Source: Acidimicrobiaceae bacterium
Lineage (GTDB): Bacteria > Actinomycetota > Acidimicrobiia > Acidimicrobiales > Bog-793
Reading direction: 5' to 3'
Assembly: GCA_027459565.1 (NCBI GenBank)
Contig: DAIDIA010000087.1
Span: 1 to 5,866 of the forward strand
Length of the DNA: 5,866 nt
Position numbers and translations under genes: made by a program
The notes under the pieces: model-generated
Told to the model about the DNA's origin: nothing
The model's input: only the letters and a program-made list of their open reading frames with translations
Databases searched by the model: none
In this document: positions 5,348 through 5,866 of the stretch, piece by piece
How positions within the stretch are numbered: position 1 is the first letter of the stretch
Layout: every line of letters begins with the position of its first letter

Positions 5348-5866
5348 ATGACCACCAGCTCTGATTTCGATCTTCTTGGTGCGATCCCTCTCGAGGGGAG
5401 GTCGTCGATCGAGGCAAGTGCCGGGACCGGAAAGACTTACACCCTGTCGGCGCTCGCGACACGCTACGTGGCCGAAACCGAGGTGACGATCGATCAGATC
5501 CTCGTGGTGACCTTCGGGAGACTTGCTGCGAGGGAGCTGCGGGAGAGGGTCCGCGCACGCATCTCCACGACGGCGCGTGCACTGTCGGATCTGGTTCCGA
5601 CGGACGAAGACGATCGAATGATTCGGCACCTCGCTGCTTTCGATCGCGAGCTCCACCAAGGCAGACTGGAAAGGGCCCTGCTGGATTTCGATACATCGAC
5701 GATCACGACGATTCACAGTTTCGCGCAGCAGATCCGATCAATGCTCGGAGCGTTCGCACGACTTGATTTTGATGCGAATCTCCAGGACGACACCGACGAG
5801 ATCGTCAATGAAGTGGTTGCTGACGTTCTCTCGGAAGAGGCGCTGCGAAATGTCGATGTCAATAGC
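5348..5866 (+). CDS. recB: RecBCD exodeoxyribonuclease V, beta subunit RecB (3' truncated by window)
   Basis: The first 173 codons of RecB, the superfamily 1A 3'-5' helicase plus nuclease subunit of RecBCD, normally about 1100-1200 residues. Visible motifs: FDLLGAIPLEG (7-17), the family opening; Walker A ASAGTGKT (23-30), which binds ATP; QILVVTFGRLAARELRERVR (50-69), helicase motif Ia; and TIHSFAQQIRSML (121-133), matching TIHGFCQRML of E. coli RecB. The GR after VVTF, and the preceding LLDFDTSTI (111-119), resemble actinobacterial RecB rather than the enterobacterial TFTEAAT form. The ATG at 5348 is ten bases past the recC stop; no other start codon in this frame lies nearby upstream, and no clear Shine-Dalgarno is present, so translation is probably coupled to recC. 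Later helicase motifs and the nuclease domain lie outside the window. Confidence 0.95.
   Translation, partial: MTTSSDFDLLGAIPLEGRSSIEASAGTGKTYTLSALATRYVAETEVTIDQILVVTFGRLAARELRERVRARISTTARALSDLVPTDEDDRMIRHLAAFDRELHQGRLERALLDFDTSTITTIHSFAQQIRSMLGAFARLDFDANLQDDTDEIVNEVVADVLSEEALRNVDVNS

Noticed and set aside
5130..5716. Minus-strand open frames across the recC-recB junction
   Set aside because: They are antisense to the RecB Walker A and motif Ia region and to the RecC C-terminus, with no start signals or domains.

Overview
The window reads as moderately GC-rich bacterial chromosome (roughly 58-60% GC by eye), and probably comes from an actinobacterium. The best evidence is the RecC and RecB pair. 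The RecC N-terminus has the actinobacterial form, with a VPTSGMQRW-like segment followed by ISANIDF. RecB carries the VVTFGRLAA form of its second helicase motif instead of the enterobacterial VVTFTEAAT. A possible leaderless start for recC fits too. A more precise placement (for example Acidimicrobiia) would be a guess. I saw no transposase, integrase, CRISPR array or complete RNA gene.

Layout. (1) Positions 1-653, plus strand: the last 34 codons of a uroporphyrinogen-III C-methyltransferase gene (cobA) overlap, by an ATGA junction, a short precorrin-2 dehydrogenase gene (sirC / N-terminal CysG domain). These are consecutive steps from uroporphyrinogen III to sirohydrochlorin, the branch leading to siroheme or cobalamin. 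(2) A GC-rich hairpin at 668-683 separates this pair from a convergent minus-strand pair. (3) Positions 697-1615, minus strand: a metal-dependent class II aldolase/adducin-family gene is followed, one base after its stop, by a 51-codon gene. That small gene encodes an almost ideal coiled coil ending in PPHY, like a shortened SlyX. (4) Positions 1616-1824: a 209-base divergent intergenic region with candidate promoters on both strands, an 11-base inverted repeat, a strong minus-strand hairpin and a tRNA T-arm look-alike. (5) Positions 1825-5866, plus strand: a complete recC (1170 aa) and, ten bases later, the first 173 codons of recB, which runs off the window. recD is expected beyond the edge but is not seen.

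How the genes work together. RecC and RecB are subunits of the RecBCD helicase-nuclease that processes double-strand DNA ends. RecC is the scaffold that splits the duplex and reads Chi, and RecB is the 3'-5' helicase and nuclease. CobA and SirC act in sequence in tetrapyrrole synthesis. The aldolase-like enzyme and the coiled-coil peptide probably share one transcript, but no functional link between them is known to me. The most interesting points are the altered Chi-reading residues of RecC, the SlyX-like mini-protein and the structured intergenic region.
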